From Blastococcus sp. CT_GayMR20 (GTDB taxonomy: Bacteria; Actinomycetota; Actinomycetes; Mycobacteriales; Geodermatophilaceae), in NCBI RefSeq assembly GCF_004570345.1, contig NZ_SPQM01000197.1:1-6845 (forward strand): a stretch of DNA of 6,845 bases, given 5' to 3'. Position 1 is the first letter of the stretch. The number at the start of each line of letters is the position of its first letter. Both the position numbers and the translations under genes were made by a program. Below, in pieces: positions 1-6,844 of the stretch. The notes under the pieces were generated by a model, which had not been told where the DNA came from, did no database searches, and saw nothing but the letters and a program-made list of their open reading frames with translations.

Positions 1-1
1 C

Positions 2-1480
2 TCGAAGCCGACGCGCGTCGTCATGGAGGACGGCACGGAGACCGAGGTCGACCACGGACACGTCGTGATCGCGGCCATCACCTCCTGCACCAACACCTCC
101 AACCCGCAGGTGATGATCGGCGCGGCCCTGCTGGCCAAGAACGCCGTCGAGCGCGGGCTGGCCACCAAGCCGTGGGTGAAGACGACGCTGGCCCCCGGGT
201 CCAAGGTCGTCATGGACTACTACGAGAAGGCCGAGCTCACGCCGTACCTGGAGAAGCTCGGCTTCTACCTGGTCGGCTACGGCTGCACGACCTGCATCGG
301 CAACTCCGGTCCGCTGCCCGAGCCGGTCAGCCAGGCGGTCAACGAGGCCGACCTCGCCGTCGTCTCGGTCCTGTCGGGCAACCGCAACTTCGAGGGCCGG
401 ATCAACCCCGACGTCAAGATGAACTACCTGGCCAGCCCGCCGCTGGTGATCGCCTACGCGCTGGCCGGCTCGATGGACGTCGACCTGAACAACGACCCGC
501 TCGGCCAGGACCCCGACGGCAACGACGTCTTCCTGCACGACATCTGGCCGTCGCCGCAGGAGGTCCAGCGGGTCATCGACCACGCCGTCTCCGCGGAGAT
601 GTTCAGCAAGGACTACGCCGACGTCTTCACCGGGACCGAGCAGTGGCAGAACCTGCCCACGCCGACCGGCGACACGTTCGACTGGGACCCGGACAGCACC
701 TATGTGCGCCGTCCTCCGTACTTCGAGGGCATGCCTGCCGAGCCGTCGCCGGTCGAGGACATCACCGGCGCACGCACCCTCGCGGTGCTCGGCGACTCGG
801 TGACCACCGACCACATCTCCCCGGCCGGCTCGATCAAGGCCGACAGCCCCGCGGGCACGTACCTCCGCGAGCACGGGGTGGACCGTCGCGACTTCAACTC
901 CTACGGCTCCCGCCGCGGGAACCACGAGGTCATGATCCGAGGCACCTTCGCCAACATCCGGCTGCGCAACCAGCTGGTGCCCGGCATCGAGGGTGGCGTC
1001 ACCAAGAACCACCTGACCGGCGAGACGACGACGATCTACGACGCCTCGCGCGCCTACATCGACGCCGGGATCCCGCTGGTGGTGCTGGCCGGCAAGGAGT
1101 ACGGCTCGGGTTCCTCCCGCGACTGGGCGGCCAAGGGAACGGCGCTGCTCGGGGTCAAGGCCGTCATCGCCGAGAGCTACGAGCGCATCCACCGCTCCAA
1201 CCTGATCGGGATGGGCGTGCTGCCGCTGCAGTACCTCGAGGGCCAGAACCGGGAGTCGCTCGGCCTGACCGGCGACGAGGAGTTCGCGATCACCGGGATC
1301 ACCGCGCTGAACGACGGCTCGGTGCCGCGCACGGTGAAGGTCAAGGCGCAGGCTGCGGACGGTGAGACGACCGAGTTCGACGCCCGCGTCCGCATCGACA
1401 CCCCCGGTGAGGCGAACTACTACCGCAACGGCGGGATCATGCAGTACGTCCTGCGCTCGCTGCGGGACAACGTCGCCTGA
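2..1480 (+). CDS. acn: Aconitate hydratase, C-terminal part (5' truncated), left copy
   Basis: Aconitase isomerises citrate and isocitrate via cis-aconitate in the cytoplasmic TCA cycle. The reading frame is open from base 2 and no native start is present; the ATG at base 23 is internal. About 492 residues are visible, roughly the C-terminal half of a family member usually near 900 residues. Counting from the ATG at 23, the three expected [4Fe-4S] cysteines are present: C22 in TSCTNTS, and C88 and C91 in GCTTCIG. The GNRNFEGR motif (119-126) follows. The swivel domain carries [15 protein letters not shown] (from 257), SYGSRRGN (from 293) and YGSGSSRDW (360-368), the last with the catalytic-type serine at 364. 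All visible active-site motifs are intact, so the truncation is an effect of the window edge. The stop TGA lies 14 bp before the SDR gene, suggesting co-transcription. Confidence 0.96.
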   Translation, partial: SKPTRVVMEDGTETEVDHGHVVIAAITSCTNTSNPQVMIGAALLAKNAVERGLATKPWVKTTLAPGSKVVMDYYEKAELTPYLEKLGFYLVGYGCTTCIGNSGPLPEPVSQAVNEADLAVVSVLSGNRNFEGRINPDVKMNYLASPPLVIAYALAGSMDVDLNNDPLGQDPDGNDVFLHDIWPSPQEVQRVIDHAVSAEMFSKDYADVFTGTEQWQNLPTPTGDTFDWDPDSTYVRRPPYFEGMPAEPSPVEDITGARTLAVLGDSVTTDHISPAGSIKADSPAGTYLREHGVDRRDFNSYGSRRGNHEVMIRGTFANIRLRNQLVPGIEGGVTKNHLTGETTTIYDASRAYIDAGIPLVVLAGKEYGSGSSRDWAAKGTALLGVKAVIAESYERIHRSNLIGMGVLPLQYLEGQNRESLGLTGDEEFAITGITALNDGSVPRTVKVKAQAADGETTEFDARVRIDTPGEANYYRNGGIMQYVLRSLRDNVA

Positions 1481-1494
1481 TCGCCGCCTGACGC

Positions 1495-2256
1495 ATGGAC
1501 CTGGGGCTGGGCGGTCGCGGTTACCTGCTCACCGGCGCGAGCCGGGGGCTGGGGTTCGCGACCGCCCGCGCCCTGGTCGACGACGGCGCCCGGGTGCTGA
1601 TCAGCTCCCGGAGCGCCGACTCGGTGTCCGCAGCGGCGGGTGACCTGGGCGGCGCCCCGGTCGCGCAGGGCGTGGCGGCCGACCTCGCCGACGCAGACAC
1701 TGCCGAGCGCCTGGTCGCCGAGGCCCGCGCCCGGCTGGACCGCATCGACGGCGCCCTGATCTCCGTCGGCGGCCCGGCCCCGGGGGCGGTGCTCGACACC
1801 GCGGACGCCGACTGGCGCTCGGCCCTCGACAGCGTTGTCCTCGGGCCGCTCCGACTGGTCCGGGCCCTGCTCCCGCACCTCGGGACGGGAGCGGCGATCG
1901 CCTTCGTCCTGTCGACCTCGGTGCGGGAGCCGCTCCCCGGGCTGGCCATCTCCAACGGGCTGCGACCCGGGCTCGCCATGACCATCAAGTCGCTGGCCGA
2001 CGAGCTCGGACCGCGGGGCGTCCGCGTTCTGGGGCTGATGCCGGGCTCCGTGGCCACCGACCGGATGACCCAGCTGTGGGCCGCGTCCAGCGATCCGGCC
2101 GCGGAGCGCGCCTCGGCCGAGGCAGCGATCCCGCTGCGCCGGATCGGGCAGCCCGAGGAGTTCGGCCGGGTGGCCGCCTTCCTGCTCTCCCCCGCCGCGT
2201 CCTACATCACCGGCACGGTGGTGGCCGTCGACGGCGGGCGGCTGCGAGCTCCGTGA
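1495..2256 (+). CDS. SDR-family oxidoreductase of the S-N-x-x-R (divergent) type, left copy
   Basis: This is a 253-residue protein, the normal length for a classical short-chain dehydrogenase/reductase. The Rossmann nucleotide-binding motif TGASRGLG is at 13-20 and an acidic residue after beta-3 at D63 (AADLAD). SVGGP (90-94) replaces the usual NNAG. LSTS (139-142) supplies candidate catalytic serines, PG is at 183-184 and the C-terminal VAVDGG at 243-248. The catalytic YxxxK is absent: the aligned stretch reads ISNGLRPG (152-159), with Ile for Tyr and Leu for Lys. From memory, a subgroup of FabG-like SDRs has S-N-x-x-R here, so this is probably inherited and not damage. Substrate is unknown, and a ketoacyl-ACP reductase label would be unsafe. 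The start is fixed by an in-frame TGA at 1489-1491, two codons upstream; no clear Shine-Dalgarno precedes it. Its stop overlaps the next gene. Confidence 0.88.
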   Translation: MDLGLGGRGYLLTGASRGLGFATARALVDDGARVLISSRSADSVSAAAGDLGGAPVAQGVAADLADADTAERLVAEARARLDRIDGALISVGGPAPGAVLDTADADWRSALDSVVLGPLRLVRALLPHLGTGAAIAFVLSTSVREPLPGLAISNGLRPGLAMTIKSLADELGPRGVRVLGLMPGSVATDRMTQLWAASSDPAAERASAEAAIPLRRIGQPEEFGRVAAFLLSPAASYITGTVVAVDGGRLRAP

Positions 2257-2987
2257 AGAAGGACCTCCTCGCCCCCCTGCGAGGGAGCCCGATCCTCGTC
2301 GCCTGCGCGCACGGCACCCGCAATCCCACCGGACGGCGGCTGATCGCCGAACTGGCTCTCGCCGCCCGGGCGTTGCGGCCCGGCCTGGTGACCACCGCCG
2401 CGTTCGTCGACGTCCAGCCACCCACGGTCGTCGACGTCGTCGCGGGCCTGGCGGCGTCCGGACAGGCGGCTGTCGTCGTCCCGCTGCTCCTGTCCGGCGG
2501 CTACCACGTGCACGTGGACATCGCCAGGGCCGTGGCGGGCTCGGCGGGCACCGTCGCCGCCCGGCCGCTCGGCCCGGACCCGCGGCTGGTCGCGGTGCTG
2601 CACGACCGCCTGCTGCAGGCCGGCGCCGATCCCCGCGACCCGCTCACCGCTGTCGTCCTGGCCGCGGCCGGCTCCAGCGATCACCGGGCGGTCGCCGACG
2701 TCGAGGACACCGCCGACCTGCTGCAGCGCTCCTGGGCAGGGGCGGTGACCACCGGCTACGGCTCGGCAGCCCAGCCTCCGGTGCCGGACGCGGTCGCCGC
2801 GGCCCGACGCGGCGGCGCCGAGCGGGTCGTCGTCGCCTCCTACCTGCTGGCCCCGGGCCACTTCCACGACAAGCTCGCCGGGGCCGGCGCCGACGTCGTC
2901 ACCACGCCGTTGCTGCCGGACCCGCGGATCGCCGCCGTCCTGCTCGACCGCTACGACGCGGCGCTGGACCCGACCCCGGCCGGCTGA
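2253..2987 (+). CDS. CbiX/SirB-type sirohydrochlorin chelatase-like protein, left copy
   Basis: This is a 244-residue two-domain protein resembling class II chelatases that insert Fe2+ or Co2+ into sirohydrochlorin (siroheme or cobalamin route), probably cytoplasmic. The N-terminal half has ILVACAHGTRNP (14-25; H20 is the expected active-site His) and VVVPLLLSGGYHVHVDI (74-90; H85 and H87, candidate metal ligands). The C-terminal half repeats the fold with LAAAGSSD (136-143) and SYLLAPGHFHD (196-206). Length and the degenerate second half fit actinobacterial sirohydrochlorin chelatases as I recall them. The start chosen is GTG 2253, which overlaps the SDR stop as GTGA and implies translational coupling; the frame stays open further upstream (ATG 2076), but that extension is Arg/Gly-rich antifunctional-looking sequence inside the SDR gene. 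No siroheme or cobalamin partner gene is visible, so the metal and pathway are inferred. Confidence 0.82.
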   Translation: MKKDLLAPLRGSPILVACAHGTRNPTGRRLIAELALAARALRPGLVTTAAFVDVQPPTVVDVVAGLAASGQAAVVVPLLLSGGYHVHVDIARAVAGSAGTVAARPLGPDPRLVAVLHDRLLQAGADPRDPLTAVVLAAAGSSDHRAVADVEDTADLLQRSWAGAVTTGYGSAAQPPVPDAVAAARRGGAERVVVASYLLAPGHFHDKLAGAGADVVTTPLLPDPRIAAVLLDRYDAALDPTPAG

Positions 2988-3263
2988 TCAGGCCTGCCAG
3001 CCGAGCACCTGCTCCCCCACCACGAGGACGACGACGAACAGGATTGCCGCCGCGAGCGGCACCGCCGCCGTCCACCACGACCGGGCGATCGCCAGGCGCA
3101 CCAGCACCGCGGCGAGGACGAGCCACACCACCCACAGCGGGATCAGCACGTAGCCCGGGATGACCAGCCCACCCGCGAGGTAGAACCAGCCGACGACGAG
3201 GTGCGCCACCGCCCCCAGGACGGCGACGACGATCGGTCCGCGCGAGCGGAGAAGGGTGTCCAC
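2988..3263 (-). CDS. Small three-helix membrane protein, unknown function, left copy
   Basis: This 91-residue protein starts at GTG 3263 (VDTLLRSRGP). Three hydrophobic segments are visible at about residues 10-31, 34-58 and 64-83, separated by a Gly/Pro turn (GGLVIPGY) and by the charged RLAIARSWW region. It ends in GEQVLGWQA. It is almost certainly an inner-membrane protein, but no catalytic motif or family signature is recognised. A longer upstream reading exists in the same frame from about 3590, but it crosses the palindrome spacer and is chimeric. The GTG start is supported by a -10-like box just upstream. The gene is convergent with the chelatase and their stop codons touch (TGA 2985-2987, TCA 2988-2990). 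Confidence 0.8.
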   Translation of the reverse strand: MDTLLRSRGPIVVAVLGAVAHLVVGWFYLAGGLVIPGYVLIPLWVVWLVLAAVLVRLAIARSWWTAAVPLAAAILFVVVLVVGEQVLGWQA

Positions 3264-3319
3264 GGCGGCAGTATGGCGTTCCCGGCTGCCTGCACGGGGT
3301 GACCTACGCTGGAACGACG
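3264..3319. promoter_or_regulatory. Divergent promoter region, left copy
   Basis: This is the mirror of 3527-3582. The -10-like boxes are at 3270-3275 for the membrane protein (minus strand) and 3305-3310 (TACGCT, plus strand) for the truncated stub. It is not independent evidence, because it is the same sequence. Confidence 0.38.
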
Positions 3320-3347
3320 ATGAGCGGGGCACCGAACGAGCAGGGCG
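3320..3347 (+). pseudogene. Nine-codon stub of the anchored-protein gene, left copy
   Basis: The mirrored start codon ATG at 3320 is followed by the same first residues (MSGAPNEQG) up to the arm boundary. Beyond 3347 the frame enters the spacer in the wrong orientation and terminates at TGA 3410-3412 after an Arg/Pro-rich stretch with no hydrophobic segment. It is a break product of the fold-back and not a functional gene. Confidence 0.7.
3337..3347 (+). repeat. 11-bp inverted junction match, left partner
   Basis: CGAGCAGGGCG is the innermost part of the left arm and pairs with CGCCCTGCTCG at 3499-3509. In the native minus-strand gene the same 11-mer lies near codons 6-9, and its complement sits where the hydrophobic segment (AIALLV) would naturally be encoded. 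A 3' end carrying part of this match could fold back and prime copying of its own strand. Confidence 0.6.
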
Positions 3348-3526
3348 ATCGCGAGCGCGCCCGTGGCGAGCGCCGGCCCCCAGCGCCTCCGCCGGGACGT
3401 GCCCGCGGCTGACGCTCCACCCGAGGTCGAGGCTTCGGCGGGAGGTCCGTCCGGGGCGGTATCGGCTGCGGGCGGCGTCGTGCCGGGCGTGGCCTCGCCG
3501 CCCTGCTCGTTCGGTGCCCCGCTCAT
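3347..3526 (-). CDS. N-terminus of an unidentified membrane-anchored protein, cut by the fold-back junction
   Basis: The frame from ATG 3526 (MSGAPNEQGGEA) is open through the whole spacer. About 60 codons are native-looking: a Pro/Ala/Thr/Gly/Ser-rich, probably disordered segment (about 3-44), then RRRRW (45-49) and a hydrophobic run GPALATGALAIAL (50-62) that starts a transmembrane helix. The arginines suggest a cytoplasmic N-terminus. Past 3347 the frame runs into the mirror of its own promoter region and of the neighbouring gene and gives RCPAHRRSS..., which is chimeric. The true remainder is missing. A GTG seven codons upstream (3547) is an alternative start but lies across the -10-like box. 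No family is recognised. GC-rich third positions and the Arg-then-helix order show that the minus strand is the native reading of the spacer. Confidence 0.62.
3348..3498. other. 151-bp unpaired spacer (loop) of the palindrome
   Basis: This is the only single-copy sequence in the window. On the minus strand it is fully open and encodes most of the Pro/Ala/Thr-rich segment, an RRRR cluster and the start of a hydrophobic segment of the truncated anchored protein. On the plus strand the same stretch gives a short Arg/Pro-rich reading that stops at 3410-3412, which looks like an antisense shadow. I see no tRNA, origin, att site or recombinase site in it. Confidence 0.95.
3499..3509 (+). repeat. 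11-bp inverted junction match, right partner
   Basis: CGCCCTGCTCG forms the innermost base pairs of the right arm, partner of 3337-3347. How many of the 11 bases pre-existed on both sides and how many were created by the copying cannot be told without the uninterrupted parental sequence. Confidence 0.6.
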
Positions 3527-3582
3527 CGTCGTTCCAGCGTAGGTCACCCCGTGCAGGCAGCCGGGAACGCCATACTGCCGCC
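3527..3582. promoter_or_regulatory. Divergent promoter region, right copy
   Basis: These 56 bp separate the divergent starts ATG 3526 (minus) and GTG 3583 (plus). CATACT (3571-3576) is a plausible -10 for the plus gene. On the minus strand TACGCT (3541-3536) fits the TAnnnT -10 pattern, with nine bases to the ATG. Both spacings leave little or no 5' leader. No convincing -35 box or operator is seen, so this is a pattern-based suggestion. Confidence 0.4.
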
Positions 3583-3858
3583 GTGGACACCCTTCTCCGC
3601 TCGCGCGGACCGATCGTCGTCGCCGTCCTGGGGGCGGTGGCGCACCTCGTCGTCGGCTGGTTCTACCTCGCGGGTGGGCTGGTCATCCCGGGCTACGTGC
3701 TGATCCCGCTGTGGGTGGTGTGGCTCGTCCTCGCCGCGGTGCTGGTGCGCCTGGCGATCGCCCGGTCGTGGTGGACGGCGGCGGTGCCGCTCGCGGCGGC
3801 AATCCTGTTCGTCGTCGTCCTCGTGGTGGGGGAGCAGGTGCTCGGCTGGCAGGCCTGA
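3583..3858 (+). CDS. Small three-helix membrane protein, unknown function, right copy
   Basis: This is the mirror copy of the gene at 2988-3263, with the same 91 residues and GTG start. It is preceded by CATACT at 3571-3576, which leaves six bases between the box and the GTG; that fits a leaderless or nearly leaderless transcript. It is divergent from the truncated anchored-protein gene starting at 3526. The pairing of a small membrane protein with a divergent membrane-anchored protein is suggestive of related roles, but nothing more can be said from sequence. Confidence 0.8.
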   Translation: MDTLLRSRGPIVVAVLGAVAHLVVGWFYLAGGLVIPGYVLIPLWVVWLVLAAVLVRLAIARSWWTAAVPLAAAILFVVVLVVGEQVLGWQA

Positions 3859-4593
3859 TCAGCCGGCCGGGGTCGGGTCCAGCGCCGCGTCGTAGCGGTC
3901 GAGCAGGACGGCGGCGATCCGCGGGTCCGGCAGCAACGGCGTGGTGACGACGTCGGCGCCGGCCCCGGCGAGCTTGTCGTGGAAGTGGCCCGGGGCCAGC
4001 AGGTAGGAGGCGACGACGACCCGCTCGGCGCCGCCGCGTCGGGCCGCGGCGACCGCGTCCGGCACCGGAGGCTGGGCTGCCGAGCCGTAGCCGGTGGTCA
4101 CCGCCCCTGCCCAGGAGCGCTGCAGCAGGTCGGCGGTGTCCTCGACGTCGGCGACCGCCCGGTGATCGCTGGAGCCGGCCGCGGCCAGGACGACAGCGGT
4201 GAGCGGGTCGCGGGGATCGGCGCCGGCCTGCAGCAGGCGGTCGTGCAGCACCGCGACCAGCCGCGGGTCCGGGCCGAGCGGCCGGGCGGCGACGGTGCCC
4301 GCCGAGCCCGCCACGGCCCTGGCGATGTCCACGTGCACGTGGTAGCCGCCGGACAGGAGCAGCGGGACGACGACAGCCGCCTGTCCGGACGCCGCCAGGC
4401 CCGCGACGACGTCGACGACCGTGGGTGGCTGGACGTCGACGAACGCGGCGGTGGTCACCAGGCCGGGCCGCAACGCCCGGGCGGCGAGAGCCAGTTCGGC
4501 GATCAGCCGCCGTCCGGTGGGATTGCGGGTGCCGTGCGCGCAGGCGACGAGGATCGGGCTCCCTCGCAGGGGGGCGAGGAGGTCCTTCTTCAC
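3859..4593 (-). CDS. CbiX/SirB-type sirohydrochlorin chelatase-like protein, right copy
   Basis: This is an identical mirror copy of the gene at 2253-2987. It encodes the same 244 residues from the same GTG start, which overlaps the mirrored SDR stop. Its stop codon abuts the stop of the membrane-protein gene that runs in from the plus strand and ends at 3858. It is probably the native copy. Confidence 0.81.
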   Translation of the reverse strand: MKKDLLAPLRGSPILVACAHGTRNPTGRRLIAELALAARALRPGLVTTAAFVDVQPPTVVDVVAGLAASGQAAVVVPLLLSGGYHVHVDIARAVAGSAGTVAARPLGPDPRLVAVLHDRLLQAGADPRDPLTAVVLAAAGSSDHRAVADVEDTADLLQRSWAGAVTTGYGSAAQPPVPDAVAAARRGGAERVVVASYLLAPGHFHDKLAGAGADVVTTPLLPDPRIAAVLLDRYDAALDPTPAG

Positions 4594-5351
4594 GGAGCTC
4601 GCAGCCGCCCGCCGTCGACGGCCACCACCGTGCCGGTGATGTAGGACGCGGCGGGGGAGAGCAGGAAGGCGGCCACCCGGCCGAACTCCTCGGGCTGCCC
4701 GATCCGGCGCAGCGGGATCGCTGCCTCGGCCGAGGCGCGCTCCGCGGCCGGATCGCTGGACGCGGCCCACAGCTGGGTCATCCGGTCGGTGGCCACGGAG
4801 CCCGGCATCAGCCCCAGAACGCGGACGCCCCGCGGTCCGAGCTCGTCGGCCAGCGACTTGATGGTCATGGCGAGCCCGGGTCGCAGCCCGTTGGAGATGG
4901 CCAGCCCGGGGAGCGGCTCCCGCACCGAGGTCGACAGGACGAAGGCGATCGCCGCTCCCGTCCCGAGGTGCGGGAGCAGGGCCCGGACCAGTCGGAGCGG
5001 CCCGAGGACAACGCTGTCGAGGGCCGAGCGCCAGTCGGCGTCCGCGGTGTCGAGCACCGCCCCCGGGGCCGGGCCGCCGACGGAGATCAGGGCGCCGTCG
5101 ATGCGGTCCAGCCGGGCGCGGGCCTCGGCGACCAGGCGCTCGGCAGTGTCTGCGTCGGCGAGGTCGGCCGCCACGCCCTGCGCGACCGGGGCGCCGCCCA
5201 GGTCACCCGCCGCTGCGGACACCGAGTCGGCGCTCCGGGAGCTGATCAGCACCCGGGCGCCGTCGTCGACCAGGGCGCGGGCGGTCGCGAACCCCAGCCC
5301 CCGGCTCGCGCCGGTGAGCAGGTAACCGCGACCGCCCAGCCCCAGGTCCAT
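4590..5351 (-). CDS. SDR-family oxidoreductase of the S-N-x-x-R (divergent) type, right copy
   Basis: This is an identical mirror copy of the SDR at 1495-2256, with the same 253 residues and the same missing Tyr/Lys pair. It lies 14 bp downstream of the mirrored aconitase stop and overlaps the mirrored chelatase start by 4 bp. The atypical ISNGLR motif in both copies adds no independent support, because the arms are the same sequence. It is probably the native copy. Confidence 0.87.
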   Translation of the reverse strand: MDLGLGGRGYLLTGASRGLGFATARALVDDGARVLISSRSADSVSAAAGDLGGAPVAQGVAADLADADTAERLVAEARARLDRIDGALISVGGPAPGAVLDTADADWRSALDSVVLGPLRLVRALLPHLGTGAAIAFVLSTSVREPLPGLAISNGLRPGLAMTIKSLADELGPRGVRVLGLMPGSVATDRMTQLWAASSDPAAERASAEAAIPLRRIGQPEEFGRVAAFLLSPAASYITGTVVAVDGGRLRAP

Positions 5352-5365
5352 GCGTCAGGCGGCGA

Positions 5366-6844
5366 TCAGGCGACGTTGTCCCGCAGCGAGCGCAGGACGT
5401 ACTGCATGATCCCGCCGTTGCGGTAGTAGTTCGCCTCACCGGGGGTGTCGATGCGGACGCGGGCGTCGAACTCGGTCGTCTCACCGTCCGCAGCCTGCGC
5501 CTTGACCTTCACCGTGCGCGGCACCGAGCCGTCGTTCAGCGCGGTGATCCCGGTGATCGCGAACTCCTCGTCGCCGGTCAGGCCGAGCGACTCCCGGTTC
5601 TGGCCCTCGAGGTACTGCAGCGGCAGCACGCCCATCCCGATCAGGTTGGAGCGGTGGATGCGCTCGTAGCTCTCGGCGATGACGGCCTTGACCCCGAGCA
5701 GCGCCGTTCCCTTGGCCGCCCAGTCGCGGGAGGAACCCGAGCCGTACTCCTTGCCGGCCAGCACCACCAGCGGGATCCCGGCGTCGATGTAGGCGCGCGA
5801 GGCGTCGTAGATCGTCGTCGTCTCGCCGGTCAGGTGGTTCTTGGTGACGCCACCCTCGATGCCGGGCACCAGCTGGTTGCGCAGCCGGATGTTGGCGAAG
5901 GTGCCTCGGATCATGACCTCGTGGTTCCCGCGGCGGGAGCCGTAGGAGTTGAAGTCGCGACGGTCCACCCCGTGCTCGCGGAGGTACGTGCCCGCGGGGC
6001 TGTCGGCCTTGATCGAGCCGGCCGGGGAGATGTGGTCGGTGGTCACCGAGTCGCCGAGCACCGCGAGGGTGCGTGCGCCGGTGATGTCCTCGACCGGCGA
6101 CGGCTCGGCAGGCATGCCCTCGAAGTACGGAGGACGGCGCACATAGGTGCTGTCCGGGTCCCAGTCGAACGTGTCGCCGGTCGGCGTGGGCAGGTTCTGC
6201 CACTGCTCGGTCCCGGTGAAGACGTCGGCGTAGTCCTTGCTGAACATCTCCGCGGAGACGGCGTGGTCGATGACCCGCTGGACCTCCTGCGGCGACGGCC
6301 AGATGTCGTGCAGGAAGACGTCGTTGCCGTCGGGGTCCTGGCCGAGCGGGTCGTTGTTCAGGTCGACGTCCATCGAGCCGGCCAGCGCGTAGGCGATCAC
6401 CAGCGGCGGGCTGGCCAGGTAGTTCATCTTGACGTCGGGGTTGATCCGGCCCTCGAAGTTGCGGTTGCCCGACAGGACCGAGACGACGGCGAGGTCGGCC
6501 TCGTTGACCGCCTGGCTGACCGGCTCGGGCAGCGGACCGGAGTTGCCGATGCAGGTCGTGCAGCCGTAGCCGACCAGGTAGAAGCCGAGCTTCTCCAGGT
6601 ACGGCGTGAGCTCGGCCTTCTCGTAGTAGTCCATGACGACCTTGGACCCGGGGGCCAGCGTCGTCTTCACCCACGGCTTGGTGGCCAGCCCGCGCTCGAC
6701 GGCGTTCTTGGCCAGCAGGGCCGCGCCGATCATCACCTGCGGGTTGGAGGTGTTGGTGCAGGAGGTGATGGCCGCGATCACGACGTGTCCGTGGTCGACC
6801 TCGGTCTCCGTGCCGTCCTCCATGACGACGCGCGTCGGCTTCGA
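5366..6844 (-). CDS. acn: Aconitate hydratase, C-terminal part (5' truncated), right copy
   Basis: This is the exact mirror of the fragment at 2-1480 and encodes the same roughly 492 residues, with the same cluster cysteines and swivel-domain motifs. It is cut at the window end at exactly the same codon as the left copy. Two independent genomic copies would not be expected to end at the same base, so this shared break point suggests that one molecule was read twice. It should be counted as one gene with the left copy unless the palindrome is proven real. It is probably the native copy, because this arm runs continuously into the spacer. Confidence 0.95.
   Translation of the reverse strand, partial: SKPTRVVMEDGTETEVDHGHVVIAAITSCTNTSNPQVMIGAALLAKNAVERGLATKPWVKTTLAPGSKVVMDYYEKAELTPYLEKLGFYLVGYGCTTCIGNSGPLPEPVSQAVNEADLAVVSVLSGNRNFEGRINPDVKMNYLASPPLVIAYALAGSMDVDLNNDPLGQDPDGNDVFLHDIWPSPQEVQRVIDHAVSAEMFSKDYADVFTGTEQWQNLPTPTGDTFDWDPDSTYVRRPPYFEGMPAEPSPVEDITGARTLAVLGDSVTTDHISPAGSIKADSPAGTYLREHGVDRRDFNSYGSRRGNHEVMIRGTFANIRLRNQLVPGIEGGVTKNHLTGETTTIYDASRAYIDAGIPLVVLAGKEYGSGSSRDWAAKGTALLGVKAVIAESYERIHRSNLIGMGVLPLQYLEGQNRESLGLTGDEEFAITGITALNDGSVPRTVKVKAQAADGETTEFDARVRIDTPGEANYYRNGGIMQYVLRSLRDNVA

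Larger units (their letters stand above)
1..3347 (+). repeat. Left arm of perfect 3347-bp inverted repeat
   Basis: This arm is the reverse complement of 3499-6845; base x pairs with base 6846-x. The match starts at the first base of the window (ctcgaagcc against the terminal ggcttcgag) and ends at 3347. At 3348 the left arm has A where its partner 3498 is C, so pairing fails. All encoded proteins, and all out-of-frame readings, are identical in both arms, so synonymous sites are conserved too. There is no terminal inverted repeat of an insertion sequence, no transposase and no recombinase in the arm. This looks like a fold-back copy and not a transposed duplication. Confidence 0.98.

Noticed and set aside
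172..1365. Long 397-residue frame inside aconitase, and a 333-residue antisense frame over SDR and chelatase (1420-2421)
   Set aside because: These are typical high-GC shadow frames: Arg/Gly/Pro-rich, no domain motifs, fully overlapping well-supported genes.
1474..1491. CGCCTGA repeated at 1474-1480 and 1485-1491, giving a second TGA between acn and the SDR gene
   Set aside because: It is a seven-base repeat in high-GC sequence and easily arises by chance. Its only use is that the second TGA fixes the SDR start.
2076..2252. 59-residue N-terminal extension of the chelatase-like protein from ATG 2076
   Set aside because: It overlaps the SDR gene, is extremely Arg/Gly-rich and matches no chelatase feature. 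GTG 2253 gives a normal start shortly before the HGT motif.
3348..3498. Spacer as a structured RNA, origin or CRISPR-like element
   Set aside because: It is an open coding frame on the minus strand with biased third positions. I saw no repeat units, AT-rich unwinding segment or conserved RNA fold.
3143..3547. 134-residue minus-strand reading across the spacer as one complete gene
   Set aside because: Only the first roughly 60 codons from ATG 3526 look native. After 3347 the frame reads the mirror of its own promoter and of the neighbouring membrane-protein gene out of frame, so the C-terminal part is a junction artefact.
2988..3590. 200-residue minus-strand reading that ends in the three-helix membrane protein (and its plus-strand mirror 3256-3858)
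   Set aside because: It begins inside the opposite arm and crosses the spacer. The upstream 109 residues are Arg-rich translation of antisense and promoter sequence, while the native GTG start at 3263/3583 gives a clean 91-residue membrane protein.
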